A stretch of DNA of 64,000 nt. Source: Klenkia sesuvii. GTDB taxonomy: Bacteria > Actinomycetota > Actinomycetes > Mycobacteriales > Geodermatophilaceae. Shown here piece after piece: positions 31,675-40,638 of the stretch. The stretch covers positions 1-64,000 of the forward strand of contig NZ_JBAPLU010000022.1 in assembly GCF_037083825.1 (NCBI RefSeq), written 5' to 3'. Each line of letters opens with the position of its first letter. Positions within the stretch are counted from its first letter, which is position 1. The notes beneath the pieces are model-generated. The model saw nothing but the letters and a program-made list of their open reading frames with translations, did not search any database and was not told the origin of the DNA. The translations under genes were made by a program, and so were the position numbers.

Positions 31675-32190
31675 TCAGTGCGCGAGGCCGCCGCGGCGGT
31701 TGACCACCGGGGGCTGCACCGACCAGGGGAAGTCGATCCAGGCGTCGGTGCGCTTCCAGACGTAGTCGCACTTCACGACCGAGCGGGGCTTCTCGTACAC
31801 GACGGCCGAGCGGACCTCGGCGACGTAGCCGGCGCAGAAGTCGCGCACCAGCTCGAGGGTCTTCCCGGTGTCGGCGACGTCGTCGGCGATGAGCACGTTC
31901 GCGCCGGTGAGGTCGACCCGGTCGAGGTTGGGCGGCAGCATCACCGGGAGCTCGAGCCGCTCGTCGACGCCGGTGTAGAACTCGACGTTCATGACGAACA
32001 GGTTCTTCACGTCGAGGGCGTAGCCCAGTGCCCCGCCCAGGAAGAGGCCGCCGCGGGCGATGGCCAGGATGAGGTCAGGCTCGAAGCCGTCGTCGGCCAC
32101 CTGCTGGGCGAGGTCGCGCCCCGCCGTCCCGAACATCTCGTAGGTCAGGACTTCGCGCGGGGCCGTCTGCTGCTCGGTCACGCCGCTCAT
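31675..32190 (-). CDS. Phosphoribosyltransferase (type I PRTase)
   Basis: A 171-residue type I phosphoribosyltransferase. The PRPP-binding motif is NVLIADDVADTGKTLELV, the pyrophosphate loop IARGGLFLGGALGYALD, and the hood region FYTGVDERLELPV. These match the hypoxanthine/xanthine-guanine-like PRTases of actinobacteria. The exact base is not predictable; salvage of a purine is plausible, and the pseudouridine and urate genes nearby also concern nucleobases. It ends 37 nt before the Phd-like gene. Confidence 0.85.
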   Translation of the reverse strand: MSGVTEQQTAPREVLTYEMFGTAGRDLAQQVADDGFEPDLILAIARGGLFLGGALGYALDVKNLFVMNVEFYTGVDERLELPVMLPPNLDRVDLTGANVLIADDVADTGKTLELVRDFCAGYVAEVRSAVVYEKPRSVVKCDYVWKRTDAWIDFPWSVQPPVVNRRGGLAH

Positions 32191-32286
32191 CCTGGCCCCC
32201 AGCGCGCCGGGGCCGTCGCATGACGCTGGTGACCCGGAACCAGCCGATCCCGGGTCCTCGGCGTCGCACGGCGGCTCCGGGGGGCG

Positions 32287-33216
<930 letters not shown>

Positions 33217-33244
33217 GGGTGCTCCTCGGGGTGGGGGTGCGGGG

Positions 33245-34099
33245 TCAGACGAGCCGGGCGCCGGGGGAGGCCAGCACGCGGGCGGCCAGCCGGTGGCCGG
33301 CCAGGGCTGCGGCGCGCGGTGCCGCGCCGTCGAGCAGGGCGGACAGGTAACCGGCGGCGAACGCGTCGCCGGCGCCGGTGGTGTCGCGGACGGCGGCGAC
33401 CGGTTCGGGCGCGACCTCGTGCCGGGTGCCGTCGGGCGTGCGGACGACGGCGGGCCGTGCCCCGGCCTTGAGCACCAGCGTGGTGCCGGTGAGGGCGGAC
33501 GACGCATCCAGGTCCAGCGCGGCGGCCTCGTCGGCGTTGGCGAACAGCACGTCCGGGGCGATCGCGCACAGCAGCTCGGCGAAGGCGTCGGCGCCGACCC
33601 GGCGGACCAGGTCGACCGACGAGACGTCGATGCTCACCAGGGCACCCGCGGCCCGGGCGGCCGCCAGCAGGCCGCGGGTGGTGGCGCCGATCGGGCCGTC
33701 GAGCAGGGAGTACGCGGGGGCGTGCACGACGCGGGCGCCGGCCAGCCACGCGGCGGGGACGTCGGCGAGCTCGGCGGCGGCGGCCCGGTCGGGGAACATC
33801 GTGCGCTCGCCGTCGGGCGCCACCAGGACGACGATGCTGCCGGTGCGGCCCACGTGCTGCAGCCGGGGCTCGACGCCGTCGGCGGCCAGCTGCGCGGCCA
33901 GGGACTCCCCGAGCGCGTCGTCGCCCACCCGGCCGACGAACCGGGTGGGCGCGCCGCACGCGGCGGCGAAGACGGCGACGTTGGCCGCGCTGCCGCCCCG
34001 GGTGCGCACGATGCGCCCGGGGTTGTCGGTGCCGTGGTGCAGGGGTGCGGCGGTCCAGATGACGACGTCCTCGACGACATCGCCGATGCAGACCAGCAC
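33245..34099 (-). CDS. psuK: PfkB family kinase, probable pseudouridine kinase
   Basis: A 284-residue PfkB sugar kinase. The N-terminal RGGSAANVAVFAAACGAPTRFVGRVGDD and the C-terminal DTTGAGDAFAAGYLSALLDG (catalytic Asp and anion hole) are intact. Position directly ahead of psuG indicates phosphorylation of pseudouridine to the 5'-phosphate. On sequence alone other nucleosides or sugars are possible. GTG 34099 is the start, 19 nt past a palindromic operator, so the gene is the first of a LacI-controlled unit. Confidence 0.88.
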   Translation of the reverse strand: MLVCIGDVVEDVVIWTAAPLHHGTDNPGRIVRTRGGSAANVAVFAAACGAPTRFVGRVGDDALGESLAAQLAADGVEPRLQHVGRTGSIVVLVAPDGERTMFPDRAAAAELADVPAAWLAGARVVHAPAYSLLDGPIGATTRGLLAAARAAGALVSIDVSSVDLVRRVGADAFAELLCAIAPDVLFANADEAAALDLDASSALTGTTLVLKAGARPAVVRTPDGTRHEVAPEPVAAVRDTTGAGDAFAAGYLSALLDGAAPRAAALAGHRLAARVLASPGARLV

Positions 34100-34117
34100 G
34101 GTGTCCCCCTCGTCGGC

Positions 34118-34131
34118 GTTAAGCGCTTAAC
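34118..34131. promoter_or_regulatory. LacI-family operator upstream of psuK
   Basis: GTTAAGCGCTTAAC is a perfect 14-bp palindrome with the central CG step typical of LacI/GalR operators. It lies between the LacI gene's stop and the psuK start and is strikingly AT-rich for this DNA. It should repress psuK-psuG and perhaps be released by pseudouridine or a phosphate of it. Confidence 0.85.
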
Positions 34132-34138
34132 GCGGACG

Positions 34139-35149
34139 CTAGCAGGCAGGCCCGGTGCTGTCGCGCACCACGAGCCGGGCCGGCAGCACCACCGGCTCGC
34201 CGGGCTCGCTGCGGTCGCCGGCGATCACGCCGGCCAGCAGCACCGCGCCCCGGCGGCCCAGCTCGCGCGCGGGCAGCGCCACGGTGGTCAGCGGCGGGGT
34301 GGCCACCGCCGCGAACGGGATGTCGTCGAAGGCGGCGACCGACAACCGGCCGGGCACGGGCACCCCGGCCGCGGCCAGCCCGGCGAGCACGCCGATGGCC
34401 TGCAGGTCGGTGGCGGCCACGACGGCGGTGACGCCGTCGGCGAGCCAGCGCTGGGCGTGGTCGGCGGCCAGCTGCACCCCGGCGGCCAGGTCGATGTCGC
34501 AGCGGTCGTCGAGCACGACGGCGCCGGGGGCAAGGGCCAGCAGCTCGGCGGTGAAGGCGTCGCGGCGCTGGGCGAAGGTCGACCACGGTCGCGGCGTGCC
34601 CAGGTGGAGCACGCGGCGGTGGCCGAGGCCGGCGAGGTGCCGGGCCAGCTCGCGGGCGCCGACCTCGACGTCCATCGACACCTGGTGGCCCCCCGCCGCC
34701 GGGTCGTCGAGGTGGACCACCGGCAGGTCGGGTCGGCCGGCGGGCAGGGTGCCCGGGTAGTTGATCAGGACGCCGTCGACGGTGGCCGCACCCACCGGTT
34801 CGACGTCCGGGCCGCTCTCGTCGGAGCCCAGCAGGAGCAGCAGGTGGCCGGTGCCGCCGGTGGCCTCGGCGATGCCGGCCGCCGCGCCCGCGGCGACCTG
34901 CGCGGTGAACGGGTTGGTCATGTCGTGGGCGAGCAGGGCGACCTGGCGCCGGCGTCCGGTGGCCAGGGCGCGGGCCGAGGCGTCGGTGACGTAGCCGAGC
35001 GCGGCGATGGCGTCGAGCACGCGCTGGCGGGTGGCGGGGGAGACCCGGCCCTCGGCCTTGCCGTTGACCACGAAGGAGACGGTGGCCACCGAGACCCCGG
35101 CGTGCGCGGCGACGTCGACCGCCCGGGCCCGGCGGGGAGGTCTGGTCAT
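34139..35149 (-). CDS. LacI family transcriptional regulator of pseudouridine genes
   Basis: A 336-residue LacI/GalR regulator. The helix-turn-helix is AVDVAAHAGVSVATVSFVVNG, followed by the hinge helix region RVLDAIAALGYVTDASARALATG. The effector domain is the periplasmic-binding-like fold (VALLAHDMTNPFTAQVAAGAAAGI, GHRRVLHLGTP, AAFDDIPFAAVATPPLTTVALP). It lies immediately upstream of psuK in the same direction with the operator between, so local control of psuK-psuG is likely. The inducer is inferred. Confidence 0.9.
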   Translation of the reverse strand: MTRPPRRARAVDVAAHAGVSVATVSFVVNGKAEGRVSPATRQRVLDAIAALGYVTDASARALATGRRRQVALLAHDMTNPFTAQVAAGAAAGIAEATGGTGHLLLLLGSDESGPDVEPVGAATVDGVLINYPGTLPAGRPDLPVVHLDDPAAGGHQVSMDVEVGARELARHLAGLGHRRVLHLGTPRPWSTFAQRRDAFTAELLALAPGAVVLDDRCDIDLAAGVQLAADHAQRWLADGVTAVVAATDLQAIGVLAGLAAAGVPVPGRLSVAAFDDIPFAAVATPPLTTVALPARELGRRGAVLLAGVIAGDRSEPGEPVVLPARLVVRDSTGPAC

Positions 35150-35373
35150 CGCGCGGGGTCCTCCGGGCTCGTCGCACCAGGTGCTCGGTGCGTACCGGAA
35201 CGTAGCGCGCCCTGCACCCACCTGCTCGGTGTTGATCGGGAGGGGTGCAGGACGAGGCCTGAGCGGCGTGGATCGGCGTCGGCGAGCCAGGACGGCGTTG
35301 GGTGCGCCTGGTCCGGCATCCGTGCGGCCAAGGGTTGTAGCGCATCGTCTACGCCAGCCCTACGCTGGATGAC

Positions 35374-35628
35374 GTGACCACCATTCCGCAGCGTGAACTG
35401 CGGAACAACGTCAGCGACGTGCTGCGGCGCGCCGAGGCCGGCGAGCGGTTCACCATCACGGTCGACGGACGTCCCGTTGCCGAGCTCGGTCCCCGCCCGG
35501 CGGAGATCGGTCACGGTGCGGACACGTGGGCCGCCCTGGTCGCCCTCGGCCCGGACGACGACTGGGCGGCCGAGCTGCGGCGGATGCGGGACGAGGACGA
35601 GGCCGCCGCGGTCGACCCATGGCGCTGA
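35374..35628 (+). CDS. Phd/YefM-type antitoxin
   Basis: An 84-residue antitoxin: IPQRELRNNVSDVLRRAEAGERFTITVDGRPVAELGP is the typical N-terminal DNA-binding domain, and the acidic DDDWAAELRRMRDEDEAAAVDPWR tail is the usual PIN-toxin-binding end of this group (MRxxD motif). GTG 35374 is the start. It overlaps the PIN toxin gene by 10 nt, forming an operon that is divergent from the LacI gene. Confidence 0.88.
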   Translation: MTTIPQRELRNNVSDVLRRAEAGERFTITVDGRPVAELGPRPAEIGHGADTWAALVALGPDDDWAAELRRMRDEDEAAAVDPWR

Positions 35629-35999
35629 GCGCCCTGTTCGACACCAGCGTCGTGGTAGCTGGGGCGACCTTGACGGTGCCCGCCGAGTTCGTGAGCGGGC
35701 GCTGGGCGGTCAGCAGCGTCACCCTCGGCGAGCTCGAGGCCGGGGTGCTGTCCGCACGTGAGCCCACCGCGCGATCGCGCCGCCTGGCGGTGCTCCTCGG
35801 GGTGGCGGCCGAGCGGGGGGTGCTGAGCATCGACCGCGCGGTCGCCAGCGCCTACGGGAGGATCCGCAGCTCCACCGGCCGCGGGCCGAGCAACGACCTG
35901 TGGATCGCCGCGACCGCCCTCGCGCACGGCCTGGTGCTGATCACCGCCGACGAGCGGCAGGCCCGGCTGCCGCTCGTCGAATCCCGCTACGTCGGCTGA
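35619..35999 (+). CDS. PIN-domain toxin (VapC family)
   Basis: A 126-residue PIN ribonuclease. Acidic site one is in ALFDTSVVV, site two in SSVTLGELEAGVL, and the last pair in NDLWIAATALAHGLVLITADERQA. The TLGELxxGV and NDxxIAATAL motifs are those of a well-known VapC group acting on tRNA. All active-site residues appear intact. ATG 35619 lies inside the last codons of the antitoxin gene. Its end overlaps the convergent sigma factor gene by 13 nt. Confidence 0.88.
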   Translation: MALSALFDTSVVVAGATLTVPAEFVSGRWAVSSVTLGELEAGVLSAREPTARSRRLAVLLGVAAERGVLSIDRAVASAYGRIRSSTGRGPSNDLWIAATALAHGLVLITADERQARLPLVESRYVG

Positions 36000-36520
36000 G
36001 CCGCTGCTGCCGCGAGTGAGGACTCGGCCGGGGCGGGGTCCTCGAGCAGGTCGCGCAGCTGGGGGTGGCGTGCCAGTCGGGCCCGAGCCCGGTGCAACCG
36101 CACCCGTGCCGTGCCTGCGGTCAGGCCGACGACTGCTGCGGCCTCGGCCGGGGACAGGCCGTCCCAGACCGTGAGCGTGACGAGTTCCCGGCCCACGGGG
36201 CCAAGCGTCCGCAGCGCAGCACGGACGGCTGGCCCGTGGTCGACCGACGTGCCGTCGGCCGGGGCCGCCGGGTCCCCGACGTCGTCGAGGGCCACGGCGT
36301 CCGGGCGGAGCCGGTGGTGCTCAGCCAGCAATCGGCGGGCCACCCCGAACAACCACGGACGACCTTCGCTGGCTGATCGCAGATCGGCGCGCCGACGCCA
36401 GGCGACCAGGTAGGTCTCGGCCATGAGGTCGGCGGCATCCGCCGGTGGTACGCGGCGAGCGAGGTAGGCCAGCACCGGCCCCTGGGTCTCGCGGTAGAGG
36501 TCCTCGAACCAGTCGCTCAT
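35987..36520 (-). CDS. ECF (sigma-70 family) RNA polymerase sigma factor
   Basis: A 177-residue group 4 sigma factor. Region 2 is seen in DLYRETQGPVLAYLARRVPPADAADLMAETYLVAWRRRADL with the RPWLFGVARRLLAEHHR part of 2.4, and region 4 in LRTLGPVGRELVTLTVWDGLSPAEAAAVVGLTAGTARVRLHRARARL. There is no N-terminal domain. The next gene overlaps by 4 bases and encodes a single-pass membrane protein, the usual arrangement of ECF sigma and its regulator. The signal is unknown. Confidence 0.92.
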   Translation of the reverse strand: MSDWFEDLYRETQGPVLAYLARRVPPADAADLMAETYLVAWRRRADLRSASEGRPWLFGVARRLLAEHHRLRPDAVALDDVGDPAAPADGTSVDHGPAVRAALRTLGPVGRELVTLTVWDGLSPAEAAAVVGLTAGTARVRLHRARARLARHPQLRDLLEDPAPAESSLAAAAAQPT

Positions 36521-37332
36521 CGGACGCCGGCCATCGGGTAATCGGGGTCGGCGTCGATGACCGGGATGACCTCGTGGCTGCACGCGTAGCTGCCGGCGAC
36601 CTCGTCGAGCAGGGCCTGGCGGTCACCGGCGCTGGCGGCCGCGGCGAGGGGAGGGACCCACCCGTTGTAGGAGCGGCCGTTCCCGTCGGGCTGGTACTCC
36701 GCGTTCGGGAAGTCGTTGGCCACGATGTCCGGCCACGCTGGCGCACCGGTCAGGACCGCCGTCGCCGCGCTCAGGGCTACCGCGTCACCGGCGTCCTCCG
36801 CGGCAACCCAGGAATCGGCCCACGAGCAGACAGCTGCACGTGCCACGTTGCTGCGCAGCACCCCCTCGGTGACCCGGGAGTCGGCCTCGGCGGGGTAGAA
36901 GTCCAGGACGTACTGTCGGGCCGACTCGTACCCGGGTGGGAACTGGATGTCGCCGGTCACCTGGTCGAAGACCTCGGCGCGGTCGGTGCCGGCCGGGTTG
37001 AGCACCTCCCCGCGGCCCCCGGCGTCCTGCTCCCAGCCCGTCAGCTCCTCGCCGGTGCGGGTGGAGAGGTAGTCCGCGGCCGCTGCGGTACCGGCCCCGG
37101 CGAGGACGACGGCGAGGGTGATGCTGGCGACCCGGGCGGGCCGGCGTCGGCGTCGAGCCGCCAGCTCGTCGCGGGCCACCAGTCGGCGGTCGGCCGGGGC
37201 GTCCGCGGGCGTGTCGTCGGCGACCCCGAGCCGGATACGGACCCACACGTCGTCCGACAATGAGCGGGCGTCGTCTCCGGTAGGGACCGGGCGGGTGCCG
37301 GTGCGCAGCAACCGGTCCAGCTCGTCGTCCAT
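36517..37332 (-). CDS. Single-pass membrane protein cotranscribed with the sigma factor
   Basis: A 271-residue protein. A hydrophilic N-terminus (about 60 residues, DDELDRLLRTGTRPVP) is followed by one membrane span (VASITLAVVLAGAGTAAAADYL) and an extracytoplasmic domain of about 190 residues with two cysteines (AAVCSWADSW and SYACSHEV). The layout fits an anti-sigma factor or an associated sensor, but no ZAS HxxxCxxC motif is present. It precedes and overlaps the ECF sigma gene, whereas anti-sigma genes usually follow. The role is therefore open. ATG 37332 was chosen for its good ribosome site (GGAGG). Confidence 0.7.
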   Translation of the reverse strand: MDDELDRLLRTGTRPVPTGDDARSLSDDVWVRIRLGVADDTPADAPADRRLVARDELAARRRRRPARVASITLAVVLAGAGTAAAADYLSTRTGEELTGWEQDAGGRGEVLNPAGTDRAEVFDQVTGDIQFPPGYESARQYVLDFYPAEADSRVTEGVLRSNVARAAVCSWADSWVAAEDAGDAVALSAATAVLTGAPAWPDIVANDFPNAEYQPDGNGRSYNGWVPPLAAAASAGDRQALLDEVAGSYACSHEVIPVIDADPDYPMAGVR

Positions 37333-37412
37333 CGGGGACCTCCGTGCTCCGGCGCCGCGTGGGTGCGACGTCCACCCGCACATGTCGCACCGTTACACCC
37401 GGCCCGGGCGTG

Positions 37413-37492
37413 GATCAACTGGGTTCAGCGATGGGCGTCCTGGTTCACCGGCGTCGGTGAACCAGGACGGCGTCCGGTGAACCCAGCTGATC
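37413..37492. repeat. Nested double palindrome
   Basis: An outer inverted repeat (37413-37427 with 37478-37492, 14 of 15 pairs, GATCAACTGGGTTCA) surrounds an inner perfect 14-bp one (37437-37450 with 37455-37468, GTCCTGGTTCACCG). It lies 22 nt past the uricase stop codon on the minus strand. It can act as terminator but is far more elaborate than needed; the GATCA edge recalls family B palindromes. Confidence 0.8.
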
Positions 37493-37514
37493 GCAACTGC
37501 GGGGGAAGGGTGCC

Positions 37515-38405
37515 TCAGACGAAGCCGGGTGTCCCCTGCCAGGCGACCTCGGCGGACGGGACGTCGTCGCGCAGCACGGTGCCCTCGATGAGGCCGTAGG
37601 GCCGGTCGTCGGCGTGGTAGACGACGTCGGGGTTGTCGAGGCCGAACGCGGAGAGGTCCTGCAGGAAGTGGTGCTTGTTGGGCATCGACAGCCGCACCTC
37701 GGCCACCTCGGGCACGGTCTCCAGCACGGCGGCGCCCATCGCGTGCAGGGTCTGCTGCAGGGCCAGCGAGTGGGTGGACGCGAAGGCCTCGAGCAGCGTC
37801 GTCCGGACGGTGTCGTACGTGCCGTGCCAGTCGAGGTCGGTGCCCACGTACCGCCAGCGGGCGGTGACCGCGGTGGCCAGGATGCGGTCGCGGGTCTCGG
37901 CCAGGGTCGTGTAGGCGTCGCGCGGGAAGCCCCAGAACTCCGAACCGGTGGTCTTGAGCACGACGAGGTCGGCCAGCCCGGCGACGACGTGCAGCTCGCC
38001 GTCGTCGGCGGTGACCACGGCGGTGCGCACCTCACCACCGGCCCGGCGGAACGCGTGGTCGTGCGGGGCGCCGCCGACGGCGATGCGGTCCCACCCGTAG
38101 GACTCCACGGCCACCCGAGCGCCGCTGATCCAGGGGTAGGAGCCGGCGAAGTGGGTGGCCAGCCGCAGCGCGAACGCCTCCGGCGAGGCCACCCCGTCGC
38201 GGGCGAAGGCGAACACGGTGTTCTTCTGCGCATCGGTGGTGAGCACGTGCGCGTTGTCCCCGGTCAGGTGCGCCGCGGAGAAGTCACCCCGCAGCGCCGA
38301 GCTGACGTTGAGGTCCACGAGGGTGTGCCGGGGGGTGGAGCGGTCGACCGCGACCACGCGCACCTCGGCCTTCCCGTACTGGTTGGGTCCGAGCACGATC
38401 GCCAT
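37515..38405 (-). CDS. pucL: Urate oxidase (uricase)
   Basis: A 296-residue cofactor-free uricase with two T-fold halves. The catalytic lysine is in GPNQYGKAEVR and the threonine in TTDAQKNTVFAFA; the C-terminal MPNKHHFLQDL carries the third residue (His). The ESYGWDRI and GSEFWGFPRDAYTTL segments are family landmarks. It oxidises urate to 5-hydroxyisourate, which the next enzymes in the cluster process to allantoin. It is the last of three same-strand genes, after a 91-nt gap holding a GTTGCACGTGGAAC near-palindrome. Confidence 0.95.
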   Translation of the reverse strand: MAIVLGPNQYGKAEVRVVAVDRSTPRHTLVDLNVSSALRGDFSAAHLTGDNAHVLTTDAQKNTVFAFARDGVASPEAFALRLATHFAGSYPWISGARVAVESYGWDRIAVGGAPHDHAFRRAGGEVRTAVVTADDGELHVVAGLADLVVLKTTGSEFWGFPRDAYTTLAETRDRILATAVTARWRYVGTDLDWHGTYDTVRTTLLEAFASTHSLALQQTLHAMGAAVLETVPEVAEVRLSMPNKHHFLQDLSAFGLDNPDVVYHADDRPYGLIEGTVLRDDVPSAEVAWQGTPGFV

Positions 38406-38496
38406 GGGTGCACCCTCTCCGATGCGGATGTCAGTGGTGTTGCACGTGGAACGTCGGTTGCGCAGTGCGCAGGGCGAGGTTCCCCCGCACCGCTCG

Positions 38497-38814
38497 TCAG
38501 GAGCCGCGGTAGGTCGAGAACGCGAACGGCGAGAGCAGCAGCGGCACGTGGTGGTGCGCGGCGCCGTCGACGACGGTGAAGTCGAGCGTGACCGAGGGGT
38601 AGAAGGTCTCGCGCCCCTGCTCGGCGAACCAGGCGCCGGTGGCGAACACCACCCGGTGCGGCCCGGCGTCGGTGTCGCGGTCGGCCAGCCGGAACCGGCC
38701 GTCGGCGTCGGTCACGCCCTCCGCCAGCAGCGCGTCGCCGGCGAACAGCTGCACCACCATCCCGGCCGCCGGCCGCCCGGCGACCGCGTCGAGCACGTGC
38801 GTCGACACGCTCAT
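38497..38814 (-). CDS. uraH: 5-hydroxyisourate hydrolase (transthyretin-like)
   Basis: A 105-residue transthyretin-related protein. The active-site N-terminal STHVLDAVAGRPAAGM (His) and the C-terminal signature SPFAFSTYRGS (YRGS end) are complete, as are the inner strands VVFATGAWFAEQGRETFYP. It hydrolyses 5-hydroxyisourate to OHCU. It overlaps the OHCU decarboxylase gene by 4 bases. Confidence 0.95.
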   Translation of the reverse strand: MSVSTHVLDAVAGRPAAGMVVQLFAGDALLAEGVTDADGRFRLADRDTDAGPHRVVFATGAWFAEQGRETFYPSVTLDFTVVDGAAHHHVPLLLSPFAFSTYRGS

Positions 38815-39305
38815 GCGACCAGCCCCCGCACGCGCAGCTCGGTGATCTGGGCCAGCTGCTCGACGACCTCGGGACGCTCCTGGTCGGGGGTGTGCCCCAG
38901 CCGCCGCTGCAGCTCGGCCAGCAGCTCCTCCGGGGTGCGGCCGGCGGCCCGCACGAGGAAGACCTGGTCGAACTTCGCCTCGTAGTCCCGGTTCCCGGCC
39001 AGGATCGCCGCGCGGACGTCGTCCGCGGCCCCCGACATCGAAGCCTGCTCGCGGCGCGAGGACGACGCCTCCGCCGAGTCGCCGGTCACCCGGTCGCCGA
39101 TGCGGGGATGCGCAGCCAAGGCGTCGCCGACCTCGGCCCAGGGCAGCGCCCGGGAGACCTCACCGGCCCAGTCGACCAGGGCGTCCACCGAGTCGTACGG
39201 CCGGCCGGCGACGACGGCGGGGGCGAAGGAGGCCGCCGCGTTGCAGGCCACCAGCGCCCCGGCGAGCTGCTCGTCGTCGGCGGTGTTGAAGTCGGCGAGG
39301 TCCAC
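38811..39305 (-). CDS. uraD: OHCU decarboxylase
   Basis: A 164-residue 2-oxo-4-hydroxy-4-carboxy-5-ureidoimidazoline decarboxylase. Landmarks: ALPWAEVGDALAAHPRIGDRV with the catalytic HPRIG histidine, SRREQASM (family SxxEQ), and YEAKFDQVFLVRAAGRTPEELLAELQRRLGHTPDQE. It turns OHCU into S-allantoin. GTG 39305 precedes the family start (DLADFNTADDEQLAGAL). It is the first gene of the urate operon and faces the DUF6986 gene, 21 nt apart at the start codons. Confidence 0.95.
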   Translation of the reverse strand: MDLADFNTADDEQLAGALVACNAAASFAPAVVAGRPYDSVDALVDWAGEVSRALPWAEVGDALAAHPRIGDRVTGDSAEASSSRREQASMSGAADDVRAAILAGNRDYEAKFDQVFLVRAAGRTPEELLAELQRRLGHTPDQERPEVVEQLAQITELRVRGLVA

Positions 39306-39326
39306 GGGTTGAGAGGATGCCAGCCG

Positions 39327-40529
39327 ATGAGCCTCCACGACGACGTCTACGCCGAGCTCGACCGGCGGCTGGCCCCGGTCGACGACGCCCGCACGGCCGC
39401 CTACCCCGGCGAGCGGTCCGGCCGGCAGCCGGTGCACACCTGCTACGTGCCGGCCGACGCGGTGGTCCCCGGCCTGGTGGCCGCGTGGGGCGAGCAGGCG
39501 CTGGCCGCCCTCGACGAGCACGGCGTGCCCGACCTCGGGCTCGACCCGGCCCTGGTCGAGCAGGTGCTGCCGCGGGTGCGCGAGAAGCTGGCCCGCGAGC
39601 CGGTCGAGGACCTCCGCGTCGACAGCGAGGACGGCTACCGCGGCCCGCCCGACCGCGAGGACGACGACGTGCGGACGGCGGCCGCCGTGCTCGCCGCCGA
39701 GCCCACGCTGCCGCCGTTCTGGGGCACCCGGGCCAAGTCGCTCGAAGGACCCACCCGCCACCGCGGCGTCCGCTCCCTCGACCTGTTCCTCGGCGGCCTG
39801 GCCGGCCGGGGCCGCGCCGTGGTCACGCTGCCCAAGGTCACCGCCGTCGAGCAGGTCGCCGCGTTCCTGCCCGTGCTCGACGCCCTCGAGCAGGCGCACG
39901 GCCTGGCCCTGGACCTCGAGCTGCAGGTGGAGACCCCGCAGGCGGTGCTGGGCCCCGACGGTGCAGCCACCCTCGCCGCGATGCTGCACGCCGGCCGCGG
40001 CCGGGTGAGCGGGCTGCACTACGGGACCTACGACTACTCGGCCTCGCTCGGCATCGCCGCCGCGCACCAGGCCAGCGACCACCCGGCCGCCGACCACGCC
40101 AAGGCGACGATGCAGGTGGCCGTCGCCGGCACCGGTGCGCGGGCGGTCGACGGCTCGACCAACGTGCTGCCGGTCGGCTCGCGCGAGCAGGTGCACACGG
40201 CGTGGCAGCTGCACGCCGGGCTGGTGCGCCGGGCGCTCCAGCGCGGCTTCTACCAGGGCTGGGACCTGCACCCCGCGCAGCTGGTCACCCGCTACACCGC
40301 CACCTACGCCTTCTTCCGGGCTGCCCTGCCGGCTGCGGGCGCGCGGCTGGCGGCCTACGTCTCCCGCGTGGACGGCGGGGTCCTCGACGAGCCGGCCACC
40401 GCCAAGGCGCTGGCCACGGTGGTGCTGCGCGGCCTGGACTGCGGCGCGCTCGACGTCGCCGAGGTCGAGGCGGCCGCCGGGCTGGACCGCGTCGCGCTGG
40501 ACCGGCTCGCGGGGCGTCGTCCGACCTGA
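39327..40529 (+). CDS. DUF6986, aldolase/citrate-lyase-like protein of purine catabolism loci
   Basis: A 400-residue TIM-barrel protein of the HpcH/citrate lyase or malate synthase type. The acidic metal-site residues seem present in VDSEDGYRGPPDREDDDV and LELQVETPQAVLG; also typical are GLHYGTYDYSASLG and FYQGWDLHPAQLVTRYTATYAFF. Family members sit next to uricase genes in actinobacteria, and the divergent position here repeats this. It may convert a two- or three-carbon acid from allantoin or glyoxylate metabolism; no reaction is established to my knowledge. Confidence 0.8.
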   Translation: MSLHDDVYAELDRRLAPVDDARTAAYPGERSGRQPVHTCYVPADAVVPGLVAAWGEQALAALDEHGVPDLGLDPALVEQVLPRVREKLAREPVEDLRVDSEDGYRGPPDREDDDVRTAAAVLAAEPTLPPFWGTRAKSLEGPTRHRGVRSLDLFLGGLAGRGRAVVTLPKVTAVEQVAAFLPVLDALEQAHGLALDLELQVETPQAVLGPDGAATLAAMLHAGRGRVSGLHYGTYDYSASLGIAAAHQASDHPAADHAKATMQVAVAGTGARAVDGSTNVLPVGSREQVHTAWQLHAGLVRRALQRGFYQGWDLHPAQLVTRYTATYAFFRAALPAAGARLAAYVSRVDGGVLDEPATAKALATVVLRGLDCGALDVAEVEAAAGLDRVALDRLAGRRPT

Positions 40530-40638
40530 CCTGCCGCACCGGTCGGGCTAGCATGACCGATCGGCGCCCCCACGAGTCGGAACCGTCGTGCCCGACCGGG
40601 TGAGCCATCATGGGACACGGTCGGACGGAGGAGGTCGG

